Shown here piece after piece: positions 1 to 10,774 of a DNA stretch of 64,000 nucleotides (positions within the stretch are counted from its first letter, which is position 1; each line of letters starts with the position of its first letter). The translations under genes were made by a program, and so were the position numbers. This DNA is from Cololabis saira (Eukaryota; Chordata; Actinopteri; Beloniformes; Belonidae), in NCBI RefSeq assembly GCF_033807715.1, contig NC_084599.1:5133125-5197124 (forward strand). The letters run 5' to 3'. The notes under the pieces were generated by a model. The model saw only the letters and a program-made list of their open reading frames with translations, was not told where the DNA came from and did not search any database.

Positions 1-19
1 GCGTTTTGATCCTACGCGC

Positions 20-125
20 GCTGCGGTGACGTCATCGGTGCCTCATTGCGATTGGATGCGCGCCGCTTGTAGGCGCCACCCCCCCCACGCAAGGCATGCT
101 GGGGGTTGTAGTTCATGGCCAGGCT
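20..125. promoter_or_regulatory. CpG-rich promoter-like block at window edge
   Basis: A CpG-rich stretch with a perfect cAMP response element TGACGTCA at 27-34, an inverted CCAAT box (ATTGG, 51-55) and, at 93-113, a close match on the minus strand to the ZNF143/THAP11-type element (ACTACAAC then CCCAGCATGCC). This combination is typical of vertebrate housekeeping promoters. No start codon or exon can be assigned, so the gene it serves, if any, probably lies left of the window. A LINE begins about 110 bases downstream. The motifs are seen; promoter function is inferred. Confidence 0.45.
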
Positions 126-229
126 GCCATTTTTGGAGGCACATTACAGCCGATTTTCAGCTGAGTCGTTTCAAAGTTGAATGTACACATTCACAAAATG
201 TTCACATACATTTATAAGTTCAGAGTTCA

Positions 230-1065
230 CATGGGCACATGGGCAACCCCAACAGTAGCCTGAGAGTTTCCCAAACTGACTGAGAAGTGACAGCGCAGGG
301 GGTAATGAGGCCAGAGGGTGAGAGATGAAAAGCAAGAGGTCATCGGCATAAAGCGAGACCTTATGTTCCCTGCCACCTCTCCAGATACCAGACACATCCC
401 CACAAGATCGGAGCGCTGTGGCAAGCGGTTCGATAGCTATGTCAAAAAGCATGGGACTAAGGGGGCACCCCTGACGGGTTCCACAATGCAGATTAAATGG
501 TCTTGACCGTCGAGAGTTAGTACGAATTGAGGCTGTTGGGCACAAATAGAGAAGCTTGATCCACAGAGCAAAGTTTGGACCAAAACCAAACCTGTCCAGC
601 ACAGCAAAGAGATAATCCCTTAAGAAGGTTTGAAAGAAGTCTTTCGCTGTTAAGAGCTACTTAACTGATCTGGGAAACCGGGCCAATATTGAAAAGTCGC
701 CTTGTGTTGAAGTAAGACTGCCTACCTTTAATGAAGCCAGTTTGGTCTTCAGATATAATTGTGGGGAGGGCATTCTCCAGCCTATGGACTAGGACTTTAG
801 CTAAGACTTTAGCATCCGTGTTTAAGAGGGAGATGGGCCTGTAGGAGGCGCATTCAGTTGGATCCTTCCATTTTTTAGCTATGAGGGTGATACAGGCCTC
901 TGAAAAAGAAGGAGGGAGGGAACCGTGGCTGAAGGATTCTGAAAAAACTGTAGATAGCAATGGGGAAATCAGAGTAGAAAATGTCTTTAGAAATTCCGCC
1001 GGGAAGCCATCAGGGCCAGGACATTTACCCGACTGCAGTGAAGAAATGGCTCGAGTTATCTCCAT
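230..1065 (-). pseudogene. L1 ORF2 reverse transcriptase, broken
   Basis: Two open pieces hold reverse-transcriptase blocks in order. At 1065-661: SGKCPGPDGFPAEF (block 1), ITLIAKKWKDP, YRPISLLNTDAKVLAKVL (block 2) and DQTGFIKGRQ (block 3). At 602-230: GTRQGCPLSPMLFDIAIEPLA (block 4) and SLYADDLLLF (the metal-binding YADD, block 5). About 60 bases between them are out of frame. The match ends about 40 residues after YADD, at the element's truncated 3' end. Family assignment to the L1 clade rests on the block 2-5 residues and the upstream ORF1. Confidence 0.82.
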
Positions 1066-1639
1066 CAGGGATATCGGTTCTTCTAATGTCTTCCTTAGAT
1101 CTGGTGAAAGACTGGGAATACTGAGACTATTTAAAAAGTCTGCAATCTCATCTCGATCAGTCTGAGATTCCGAGGTGTATAGCTGGGTATAAAAGTCCCT
1201 GAATGCTTCATTTATGAATAAGTGATCTGTAGTTACATGGCCATTTGGTAATCGAATCTTAGAAATATTTTGTTTAGCCTTAGAGCCTTTAAGTTGGTTG
1301 GCTAATAATTTGTCAGATTTGTCTCCATAAACATAAAACCTGGTTTTACTTTTCAGAAGTGACTGTTCAATTGGGTGAGTGGTAAGCAGGTCAAATTTGG
1401 TTTTAAGTTCTAGCCGCTTTTTGTAAAGATCTGGGGATTTAGTCCGAGCATATTCTTCATCGACCTCTTTGATTTGGCGGGCAAGGTCTGATCGCTCCCG
1501 TATAAGATTTTTGCCTCACCCTAGCAGTGTAGGATATAATCTGTCCCCGGAGATAAGCCTTGAGGGAATCCCAGACAGTTAGACTAGACATTCCTGGAGT
1601 CATATTCGTGGATAGGAAAAAGGCTATTTCCGTTTCCAT

Positions 1640-2431
1640 TCATTTAACAAAATTTCTGTCCGACAGCAGAGTTGAATTGAATCGCCACTGTCTGTCTCTC
1701 TGAGGTAGGTCAGGAAGGGACATGGTTAGGACCACAGGAGCGTGGTCGGAAATGACAATGCTCTGATAAGCACAGGAATGAACCAGGGGAATCAGTTGAT
1801 TATCAATAAAAAAATAATCAATCCTCGAGTATGTGTGGTGCACTTGTGAGAAAAAGGAGTATTCTCTGTCACATGGATGTAAAGAACGCCACACATCACA
1901 AACACCGTAGTCAGAAAGGAACGCCTGAATAAGACGGGCTGACTTACTTGCTGTGCCGGGGTTGGTAGAGGATCGGTCTAGAACTGGGTCGAGCCAGCAA
2001 TTAAAATCACCACCAAGTATGAGAGAATATGTATTAAGGTTAGGGATCAGCGAAAACAGTCGTTCAAAAAAGACTGCATCATCTGAATTAGGGGCATAAA
2101 CGTTCACAAGTACAACCAATGTATTGAATAATTTCCCAGAAACGATCACGTAGCGACCAAACTTGTCAGAAATCACATTGTGCTGCTCAAATGAAACATC
2201 CTGACTGATCAGAACTGAAACTCCTCGGGCCTTAGCTTGAAAGGAGAAGTGAAATCTCTGCCCTGACCACCTCGGGAACAGGCGGCTATTATCAGAACTG
2301 CAAATATGAGTTTCTTGTAGAAAGGCTATTTCTGTTTTAAGATGTTTTAGATGTGAGAAGACCCTTTTCCTTTTAACAGGGTGATTCAGACCCTTAACAT
2401 TCCAGCTCACCAGCTTCAAGTATCTATTCAT
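1640..2431 (-). pseudogene. L1 ORF2 endonuclease domain
   Basis: N-terminal part of L1 ORF2: an apurinic/apyrimidinic-type endonuclease that nicks target DNA to prime reverse transcription. The catalytic motifs are all visible: SWNVKGLNHP near residue 9 (Asn), FLQETH near residue 38 (metal-binding Glu), VNVYAP near 108, GGDFNCWLDPVLDR near 139 (Asp and Asn), SRIDYFF near 202, and SDHAPVVL near 228 (Asp/His). The 263 residues are open and end just after the domain, where a frameshift separates it from the linker at 1457-1639. The domain looks intact, but the element lacks the rest of a working ORF2. Confidence 0.85.
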
Positions 2432-3230
2432 AATATCTAAGAAGAAAAATTAGGAGGTGAGCACAATGACCTAGGCAAAAAAAAGAAAACGGAAAGGAGG
2501 TTGAATGTGACCCACATTAAGTAAGGAGTTGAAAAGAGTTAATGCAAAGTTTCTGGCAGTGAATTATCCCCCCGACCCACCCACCCCAACTAAGACAGCT
2601 GCTATAGAAAAATAAAAAAAGCAGCAAGCTCTTCAAAACAAAGTGCAATAACGCATCTTCCTGTCCTACACACTAATAGCTTTTGCATACATATATGAAA
2701 TTAGCACCTTAAAACGTGTAGATATAAATAAAAAAAAGAAATACCCTCTCAAATCTTGACTTGGAAGTCCCGATATGAGCCCAGAAATATTTGTACAAAA
2801 ATATAAAATATAAAACTTCCGACTTAAGCAGCGTAAAAGTAAGGATAACAGCTTACAATTATTACGAAACTTATAGATAAATTGGAAAAGCTTTTATTCT
2901 TTCGTTTCTTTCTCTCCCTCTCCACTACTTCTTTCCTTTTTTTATTAAATAGCCAAAAAGACTGCAAATTAATAACATTTGCAAAGGGGCAGTCAAACTA
3001 ACAACAGAGAAAATAAAGTTCTAAACCCACTAACTTCTTCTTCAATTCAGGCAAAAAAAGACTGAAAAAACAAAAACAGTTGTCGCGGGGGTACTCACCC
3101 ACACCTCAGGATTATTATAATGACTCACGTAAAAAAAGAGAGAGAAAGAGAAAAAAAAAAAAAAGTCAGTGAGCGGCAGTGAACCACACCGAGCTGCAGA
3201 GTGGAGGTGTGAAAGCGTTCAACAGTCCCA

Positions 3231-4005
3231 TTACGGCGGGTTTGGAGACTTGCTGCGACTCGCAATGAATTTGCGCGCCTCATCCACAGAGCCGATCCAC
3301 TTTCTGGCTCCCCCGGACAGCGTGAGACGGAGCCAGATTATAAAGCTCGGACATAACTCCGCTGTATTCCGTTCGTTGGCTGGCAACTTCGGGGCTGTAA
3401 TCCTCCACGACCCGGATCGGGTGGCCGTGATATTCCAGTTTCCCTCTCCGCCGCGCTTCCCTGACGAGGATATCCTTGGTCTGGTACCGGTGCAGGCGGA
3501 GGATGACGGGACGCGGTCTCTGTCCGGGGGGCGGCTTGGCGGCGAGAGAGCGGTGCGCTCTGTCTATTTCTGGCGGTGACGGCAGCGTATCGTTCCCGAA
3601 CACCTCACACAGCAGCTTGGAGAAGAAAGCCGCAGGAGACCCGCTCTCGGTCGACTCCGGTAAACCCAGGAAACGTATGTTCTGCCTCCTGCTTCGGCTT
3701 TCCAAATCCACCACCTTGGCCTTTAGCCGAGCATTATCATCCCGTAAAGTCGAGCAGATGCCTTCAAGGTCCGTAACTCGCTGGCTGAGGTCTTCAGTGG
3801 CGAGTTCAAGGGATGAAACACGTTGGCCATGGTCCTCGACCGCGAGCCGCGTTTGGTCCAGTTTGGAGTCGAGCTGACTGAAAGTATTTTTGAACTCGGT
3901 GGCCAGGGCGGCTCGGTGTTCCTCCAGCAGCGTGGTAATGGCCGCCAGGGTTAAGACAGCGCCAGCATCGTCTTTTTTGCCCGACTTGCCGCTCTTCAAA
4001 GCCAT
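3231..4005 (-). pseudogene. L1 ORF1 protein (RNA-binding, coiled coil), frameshifted
   Basis: Encodes a fish L1 ORF1p-like protein, which in the family forms trimers and binds LINE RNA. The first residues are basic and Lys/Ser rich (MALKSGKSGKK). Residues about 25-105 form a heptad-rich coiled coil. An RRM-like core follows, including the conserved stretch ending RSRRQNIRFLGLPE, and then the C-terminal domain with IDRAHRS. Near 3340 the frame breaks; the expected C-terminal residues (KWIGSVDEARKF) continue in another frame to a stop at 3231-3233. The start at 4005 is the first ATG and gives the family's usual N-terminus. Not functional as read. Confidence 0.8.
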
Positions 4006-4214
4006 CTCGGAGGTAAGTGGGCTCGTTCAAGACAAAAAAAAGAAAAACAACAAGAGGGAATCCTTTTTAAAGGAAAAAGTTTGAAAGTTTGGGGGCTTGG
4101 TGGTTTAAAAAGTTTGGCACTCACGGGAGCACTCGCAAAACACGTCTACTCCATCTGCTCACCAAACGGAAGCCCTTGGTTTTTCTAGAATGTTTTTGAT
4201 AGTATACTTTATAA

Positions 4215-4535
4215 TTATAGTGTTTTATATTTATTTACAGTATTTTCTTTAAACAATTTCTTAAACTTGAGGGTAGAACGACACATTTTTAGGTTGTTAT
4301 TACAACTATTCCAAATTTCTCTAGCCTTAACTGATGTACATCTCTTCTTAATATTGGTTCTTGCTGTCGTCATCTCAAACATGAGTTTCCCTCTCAGGTC
4401 ATAGCGGGTTTCTTTTATCTGGAACAGGTCCTGAATGCAGTTTGGAAAATATCCAAATCTCTTTATTGTCTTTTTTCCTTTCACTCCAGTGTACAATTTC
4501 ATCAGAATAAAAAAGGTCCTTAAAACAATCATCAA
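4215..4535 (-). pseudogene. Jockey-like LINE ORF2 C-terminal tail
   Basis: 106 open residues with the pattern TRYDLRGKLMFEMTTART and then AREIWNS, a C-terminal region seen after the reverse transcriptase in fish jockey-like LINEs. It ends with a stop at 4215-4217, close to the A/T-rich 3' end of the element. It is out of frame with the reverse-transcriptase piece upstream. Its role in the family is unclear. Confidence 0.6.
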
Positions 4536-4792
4536 AATGAGAAACTCTCAGACAAATCCTTCCTTTGATCCGCCTGGAAACAAAATTAAAACTCAATCTT
4601 ACAACAAATGATTCTATTACATTTAACAATGAAAATGATACTAGAAACCATAAATGACAAATGTATTTCAATACCATCTATATTAATTGAAGTGTCCGTG
4701 TCTCTCCTTCTGTTACTAAATATCATGAAGTTTGTTTTTTCAGGATTCAGTGATAATTTATTTACCTCAAACCATGTTTTTATTCTTTTAAA

Positions 4793-6226
4793 TTATTTTT
4801 TAACCAAATTCAACACCTGTGTTATTTCTCCCCCAGAATAACATAAAGTAGTGTTGTCCGCAAACAAAATACATTTGAGCAGTTTGGATACATAAACAAA
4901 ATCATTAATATACAAAATAAACTGTTTTAGCCCAAGGACCGACCCCTGAGGTACGCCACACTTAATATATTGTGATTCAGATTTGACTTTATTTATCTGC
5001 ACATACTGCTTTCTATTCTCTAAGACCCCGTCCACACGTAGCCGGGTATTTTTAAAAACGAATATTTCCCCCCTCCGTTTATAAAAAAATTTGCATCCAC
5101 ACATAACCGAAGATCTGCGTTTTCGACACACATTCATGAGCATTCTAACCTGTAGATCAGCTGCGGCTCCCGGGGAAGCTGCACCTCCGCGGCTCCGGGG
5201 CTCCGGGGCTCCGCGGCTCCGGGGCTCCGCGGGGGCTCCGCGGGCCCTACACCGTAGGGTGCGCGTCGCCGCGTACCCTACGGCGTAGGGCTGCGTCAGT
5301 GTAACGCAGTAAACGGTGGTCAAGACCAGAGACCATTTATTTAATAGCTTGGAGAACAGATGCTGGATCATCTGTAGTTCTGTAGTAAACAAAAGGCGCA
5401 CGTCAGAGCAGATTTGTTGTTGTTTTGGCGCATAATGTGACGTTCGAAAACGAAAAAACTCCGGTTGTGTGTGTCTACACGCATACATAAACGGAGTTTT
5501 CAAAAATCTTCACTTTGCCCGGAGTTTTTTTAAACCTTCGTTTATTTGCGTTTTTGTGTGGATGACAGGTCAAAACGTAGGAAAATATCTCCGGTTTAGC
5601 AGATATCCGCAGATATCCGGCTACGTGTGGACGGGGTCTAAGTAGCTTGAGACCCATTGATGTGCCAGCCCTCTGATACCGTATTTGCTCAGTTTTTTTA
5701 GAAGTATGGTATGATCTATCTATGGTATCAAAGGCCTTTTTGAGGTCAACAAAAACACTTACAAAATAAAAAAATAATGTCTCTTATCAATTGCAGTGGA
5801 AATTTCTCCAGTTAATTCCATAAGTGCCATTGATGTGGAGTGAATGGTTCTAAATCCATACTGACCATTGCTTAAAATATTGTATCTGTCTATAAATGTA
5901 TCTAACCTAACTACAAATAATTTATCTAATATTTTTGAAAATTGCGGAAGCAAGGATACTGGTCTGTAGTTGGAAAAAACATGTTTATCTCCATTTTTAT
6001 AGAGTGGAATTACTTTGGCTGTTTTCATATTATCCGGAAATATCCCTGTTGAAAATGATAGATTGCAAATATATGTAAATGGTTCAATAACCAATTCAAT
6101 TATATTCTTTACTAATATCATGTCCATATCTACACAGTCAGTGGATCCTTTACTTGCACAAGTTTTTACAATATTCAGTATTTCTTTTTCTACTTTACCA
6201 AGAAAAATACTATTCACATTATCCAT
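4793..6226 (-). pseudogene. Jockey-like reverse transcriptase, split by a MITE
   Basis: The segment 6226-5759 carries early reverse-transcriptase blocks (GIFPDNMKTAKVIPLYK, NYRPVSLLPQFSKILDK, QYGFRTIHST). The segment 5020-4793 carries later ones ([10 protein letters not shown] and FADNTTLCYSGG). The catalytic pair, normally FADD in this group, reads FADN, so one metal-binding aspartate is lost. A 615-bp MITE sits between the halves, and several residues around the junction are out of frame. Clearly inactive. Confidence 0.75.
5024..5638. mobile_element. PIF/Harbinger-type MITE, copy 1, TAA target duplication
   Basis: 615-bp inverted-repeat element. Left end GACCCCGTCCACACGTAGCC and right end its reverse complement; flanked by TAA at 5021-5023 and 5639-5641. 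A 3-bp TWA duplication is the hallmark of PIF/Harbinger transposons. The core (5160-5300) is very GC-rich, with short GGGGCTCC repeats and a CpG palindrome also found in the small 118-137 bp MITE family of this window. No transposase, so it depends on an autonomous relative. It splits the jockey-like reverse transcriptase and is younger than it. Confidence 0.85.
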
Positions 6227-6252
6227 TATTGTGTTTTCATCTGTATTGTCTT

Positions 6253-7035
6253 TTATTGTTGGTATGTTTGCTGCAAGACTATGTTTACAAAAAAATCATT
6301 AAACTCGCTTACTATTTCAGTTTTGTCATTAATGTCATAATTATCTTTCACAAAATAATTTGGAAGAGCTGATTTTATTTGATCATTTTTTATTACACCA
6401 TTTATTATTCCCCATGTAGCCTTTATGTTGTTTCTATTTTTATTTAGTAAATCACCATAGTATTCCTTTTTATGTCTTCTTATTATCCATACTAATTTAT
6501 TTTTATATTTCTTATACCTATCTTCTGCTTCTTTTGACCTTAGTTTTAAAAAACATCTATATAAATAGTTTTTCTTCTTGCAGGCATTTCGTAGTCCTTT
6601 GGTCATCCATGGTTTGTCAATAGCATTTTTCTTGGCAATACTCCTGAGTCTACAATGTTTTTCATACAAATCTATCCACAACGCCATGAATGAATCATAA
6701 GCTATATTTACATCATCTACATACACTCCATCCCAATTCTGTTTTTTTAGGTCTTCTTTCAGTGCCTCCAATGCTTCGTTAGATCGGTTTCTTATTAATA
6801 TTTCTGAGGTGATTTCCGTTGTATTACATTGATAATTTTTATAAACTGTAAAAACAGGTAAATGATCACTTACATCAGTTATCAAGATCCCACTCACTAC
6901 TTTTCCATCAACTGCGTTTGTAAAAATATTATCAATAACAGTTGCACTCTGTGATGTAATTCTTGTTGGTTTAGATATCATTGGAAACAGACTCAAGCTA
7001 TACATTGAATTTATGAATTCACTTGTTGTGTTCAT
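6253..7035 (-). pseudogene. Jockey-like ORF2, endonuclease C-terminus and linker
   Basis: 260 open residues. They contain the end of an exonuclease/endonuclease/phosphatase domain: residues 20-60 have the pattern KPTRIT, then TVIDNIF, then TDVSDHLPVF, where the SDH pair is catalytic in the family. A basic linker follows with KPWMTKGL and RHKKEYY, typical of jockey-like ORF2 between endonuclease and reverse transcriptase. The N-terminal catalytic Asn and Glu motifs are absent. The reading frame ends at 6253 and resumes in another frame at 6226. Confidence 0.75.
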
Positions 7036-7072
7036 TGAATTTGGATTTTCAAGATCAATATTAAAGTCTCCA

Positions 7073-8600
7073 ATTCAATTCAATTTTATTTATATAGCGT
7101 CTAATACAACAGATGTTGTCTCTAGACGCTTTCCAGAGACCCAGAACATGACCCCCGAGCAATTATTACATAAACAATGGCAGGTAAAATCCCCTAGTGG
7201 GAGAAAAGCATTAAAGGAGACCTATTATGGCATTTAAAGTATATTTTAAACAGGCCTTGAATGTCTTAAAAACAATCTAAAGCACAGGAGGGCACAGGTC
7301 AGTATGCAGCTCCTGAAGTTCTGACCTCCAAACATGCACAAAAGAGAAAAAAGGGGGCCAGCACAAGAAACTACAGGAACGATGGACAAAAATGATGACT
7401 ATGAGATACTTGTAATAAATAAAAATGTAAAAGGAGAAGAGAGGAAGGGAAGAGGAGGGGAGAAGAAAGGTGAGAGGCACCGCCCAGCGGATCATGTCGG
7501 TGCCCCCCTGCAGCAGAGGCCGATTGCAGCATATCTACCACGAAGCTATGTTTGAGACTAACTAGTATAGTCTTGTTCTATAGCTGCAACTATGACTACT
7601 GACTCTAACACACTAGAGTTTACACTAACTAGAGATTTACTAACACCAGCTAGAGGTTTACTAAACACTAATTATAGGCTTTACTAAACAGAAAGGTTTT
7701 AAGTTTAGTTTTAAAGGTGGAGGTGGTGTCAGCCTCCTTAACCCAGATTGGAAGTTGGTTCCATAGTAATGGTGCTTGATAGCAGAACGCCCGCCCTCCA
7801 AATCTACATTTAGATACTCTAGGAACTACGAGTAAACCTGCACTTCGAGAACGGAGAGCTCTGCCAGGAACATAAGGCACCATCAGTTCTTGCAAATAAT
7901 GCGGAGCTAAGCCATTTTGGGCTTTATATGCAGGTAATACAATTTTTAATTAGATTCTGAATTTTACAGGTAGCCAATGGAGCAACGCTAACCCTGGAGA
8001 GACGTGGTCTCTCCTGCTGATTCCTGTCAGCACTCGCACTGCTGCATTTTGGATCAGCTGGAGCCTATTCAGCAAATTACTTGGACATCCTGCTAATAAC
8101 GCATTACAGTAATCTAGTCTAGAAGATACAAACGCATGAGCTAGGTTTTCTGCATCACTCTGCGAGAGGATTTTCCTAATCTTTGCAATATTACAGAGAT
8201 GGAAAAATGCTATTTTACAAACCTGATTAACATATGGTTTAAATGACAAATCCTGATCGAAAACACCAAGGTTTCTCACAGTTGCACTGGAAGCCATCGC
8301 AACACCATCTAATCCCTTCCTAAGATGCTCTGGACCAAGAATGATAACCTGTTTTATCTGAATTTAGAAGCAAGAAATTTCCAGACATCCAGTCCTTGGT
8401 GTCCCTAAGACATGCCTGAAGTTTAACGGTTCTGTTTCATCTGGCTTCATAGACAAATAGAGCTGCGTATCATCAGCATAGCAATGAGTGTATGCCGTGA
8501 TTCTGGATTATACTTCCCAATGGCTGCATGTATAAACTGAAGATTGGCCCTAGCACTGAACCCAGCGGACCAGCATAACAGACCTTTGACTGTTCTGAAG
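7073..8600 (-). mobile_element. L2-like LINE, 3' part, minus strand
   Basis: 5'-truncated L2-like element. Reading on the minus strand, a degenerate [10 protein letters not shown] motif lies near 8450-8490. It is followed by VRNLGVFDQDLSF (8297 downward), SSRLDYCNALLAG, LQLIQNAAVRVLTG and LHWLPVKFRI (8297-7950), and the final domain with RALRSRSAGLLVVP and APLLWNQLP (7895-7668). The 3' UTR ends in the AATTTTATTTATATAGCG motif (plus strand) near 7080-7100, shared by many fish LINEs. Frames are broken in several places. A second, shorter copy is at 39115-39775. Confidence 0.78.
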
Positions 8601-8608
8601 GTTTTACT

Positions 8609-8657
8609 CATGACTAGAAGCAAGAATCTTTCTGAAAGATTCTTGCTTCTAGTCATG
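8609..8657. repeat. 49-bp perfect palindrome
   Basis: Two perfect 24-base inverted arms (8609-8632 and 8634-8657) around a single base. The arm begins CATGACTAGAAGCAAGAATC. It lies just beyond the recognisable L2 coding region and does not resemble any transposon end found here. Confidence 0.95.
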
Positions 8658-8990
8658 TCCCACAAACCACCTTCTAAAATAAAATTATCTGCAATGGTCA
8701 TTCTAAACAGTGCCATATTGGTCTACACCACTTTCCCCAGGAACCATGGCCATGTTGAGGTCCTGCCAACCACCAACCTTCTGCAAGTGAAGGTCTAAGC
8801 AGCATCCATGCTTAGACTGCACAGCAATGCTACCAAACTCAGGATGGCTTGTAATGCCAGACTTTCAGGACACGCATTGATGTGGGGAGGAAGTGTAACC
8901 TTCAATTCCATTTTGCATTGTTATTTTGGTTTACCTCAGTTAACAGCATTTTGTCACCTTTATTATTAAAAAAAACATTCCCCAACACCA
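8658..8990. other. Intergenic stretch, no assignable gene
   Basis: A plus-strand frame runs open through the first part (to about 8798) and reads like coding sequence in places, but it has no recognisable domain, begins inside the palindrome and ends without splice signals I can defend. It may be a decayed exon. The rest is A/T-rich. Confidence 0.3.
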
Positions 8991-9092
8991 TGTACAAGTT
9001 AAAATCTTTATTGGCCAAAGCTGATCAGAATCTTTTATGTAGAGAACATATTTCTGCCAGCCTTGAGACACCTAAGCATTTCCTGCAGAAGT

Positions 9093-10389
9093 CTAGGAGG
9101 CAGCTTGGAAGAGCTTTTTCTGCTGCACGGAACCGTGGTCGTCAGAAGCATGCTCTGTCAAGTAGTGGACGGCCTGTGAGTAGTCTTTGCCCCTCTCATG
9201 GTGCTGGCTGAAGGTAGTCTGGGTGCCAGGAGGGTACAGGCCATACAGGAGTTTGTAGTCAAAGTCTGGATAGGGGGAAGCCGAGAAACCACCCACACCA
9301 AACTGGGGAACCACCACATTTGTGAATCCCTGCTGTCCTTGGCCCAGTTGGTCAGCTGGATAGCCAAATTCTTCTGTCTGCCGCTGGAAGTTGCCATGTT
9401 CAGCTTCCCTCATAACACTGGCAGTTTCTCCTGCCTGGAAGCTCGGTCCAGGTGGTGGTAGAGGGGGTGATGGGAGAAAGTCACTGGCATCCATGGTCTG
9501 GGCATCATCTGCTTCAGTCAAGCTTCGGGGAGGAACAGCCCACTCAGTTCCTGTGGAGAAACAAGTCAGGATACAGTACCCAACCACAAGACTAGTACCA
9601 TGCAGACTTATTTGGTAGACAAGACTGACCAGCTCCAGCCGGCCCTGAACCAACAGCTCCTGCTTGAAAGGGTGCAGAAGAACCAGATACAACATAGCCA
9701 GGCTGAAGGGGCACAAGTGACCCAGTGCCGACAGCTGCTGCCTGAAGGGGCACAAGTGACCCAGTACCGACAGCTGCTGCCTGAAGGGGCACAAGTGACC
9801 CAGTACCGACAGCTGCTGCCTGAAGGGGCACAAGTGACCCAGTACCGACAGCTCCTGCTTGAAGGGGCACAGGAGACCCAGTACCGACAGCTCCTGCCTG
9901 AAGGGGCACAGCAGACCCAGTACCAACATAGTATCCCACAGCAGGTGCAGCTGAGTCCAGGCTGCTCCCTACTTGAGTTGTGTAGCCAACAAGCTGAGGG
10001 GGGTTAGGGTTTTGGACAAGTACTGGTGCAGATACCAGTCTAGGGGCACTGTAGAGTACTGGTGCTGAATGACCTGTGGGTGCTCCCTGGTAGGAGGCAA
10101 AGTTGCCACCAGCACCTCTGCCACCACCAATCTGTTGGTGAGATTTTGATCCTGAGGACAGAAAACAGAAGATTTAAGCCAAGTGTGATACAACTACGCA
10201 TGTCATGTCCTCAGCAAATCATATCCTACCCTTCAAATGCATCCCACATGACTCCACAACCAACAACACACAGAGGGAAACCCTGAAAAACAAGAACACA
10301 ACAACATCAGAAACTTCTAGAACCAGCTGGAAACAGTTGCTTCCAACCAAGACTGGACCAAACCTCAGGAAGAAGCCTGCAGTCTTCAT
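9093..10389 (-). CDS. Unrecognised secreted protein with 13-residue repeats, three exons
   Basis: Minus-strand gene model. Exon 1: 10389-10230, ATG at 10389-10387; its product ends in a hydrophobic stretch (VVFLFFRVSLCVLLVV) then ESCG, resembling a signal sequence. Exon 2: 10151-9630. Exon 3: 9550-9093, stop at 9095-9093. Introns are 78 and 79 bases, with GT/AG ends, and both junctions keep frame (phase 1). The predicted protein is about 380 residues. Exon 2 holds about six copies of a GTGSLVPLQAAAV-like 13-residue unit. Exon 3 is rich in Pro, Tyr and Phe (PPLPPPGPSF; FDYKLLYGLYPPGT). A polyadenylation signal AATAAA (minus) lies near 9006-9013. I do not recognise the family; an extracellular or egg-coat-like structural protein is only a guess. 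The true start could lie nearer the hydrophobic stretch. Confidence 0.6.
9696..9930 (-). repeat. 39-bp coding minisatellite in exon 2
   Basis: About six tandem copies of a 39-base unit, each coding 13 residues (consensus GTGSLVPLQAAAV). Central copies are almost identical and outer ones diverge. Because the period is a multiple of three, copy number can change without breaking the frame. Confidence 0.9.
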
Positions 10390-10774
10390 TATGAAAGTCA
10401 GAAGTAAAGGAGTCAGCACAGCTGAGAGTTTTTCAATGTTGCCAGGGACCAGATCTGACCAACCACAGCTTAACGGGCTAACGACACACAGCTGCTGTGG
10501 TCTGACTCCAAGGAACATTTCTTACCTCAGCTGATGCTCCAACTGACTACGTTATAGACCACAATACTCCCAACATAATCAGATGGAGGAAAGAGTTGCA
10601 TTAAGAAATATATACGTAAATAGCATCTTTAAACTAATCAAGTTAGTATTTTCTGTAAGTGATAATCACATTAAGGTAGGTGGAGTATCCCGACCATAAA
10701 CTATATTTAGATGGACAACAGCAATCTGATTATTGCCTGTAACCGAATTAACGTCGTCCTCATGTTTCTTCTGG

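Larger units (their letters stand above)
228..4178 (-). mobile_element. L1/Tx1-like LINE, 5' end kept, 3' end missing
   Basis: Minus-strand non-LTR retrotransposon with the L1 layout: 5' UTR (about 4010-4178), ORF1 (4005-3231), roughly 0.8 kb of low-complexity non-coding DNA (3230-2432), then ORF2 with an APE-type endonuclease followed by reverse transcriptase. The reverse transcriptase can be followed just past its YADD motif and stops matching at about 230, so the thumb region, C-terminal domain, 3' UTR and poly-A tail are absent. Both ORFs carry frameshifts. Dead element. Losing the 3' end instead of the 5' end is unusual for a LINE. Confidence 0.85.
4196..7072 (-). mobile_element. Jockey/I-type LINE remnant, minus strand
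   Basis: A second non-LTR retrotransposon lies directly next to the L1 5' end. It shows the C-terminal half of an endonuclease and linker (7035-6253), reverse-transcriptase blocks (6226-5759 and 5020-4793) and the C-terminal region (4535-4215). It is interrupted at 5024-5638 by a MITE with a TAA duplication. The 5' part of the endonuclease is missing, as expected for 5' truncation. Several frameshifts make it inactive. The exact clade (jockey, I/Nimb or CR1-like) is not certain from these fragments. Confidence 0.75.

Noticed and set aside
4793..5503. 236-residue minus-strand frame as one protein
   Set aside because: It joins MITE sequence to LINE codons across the MITE border at 5024; only the LINE part is meaningful.
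8544..8798. Plus-strand open frame across the palindrome
   Set aside because: Its first third is the palindrome itself and no family pattern follows.
9696..9930. 39-base repeats as CRISPR-like array
   Set aside because: No spacers, and the repeats are in frame inside an exon.
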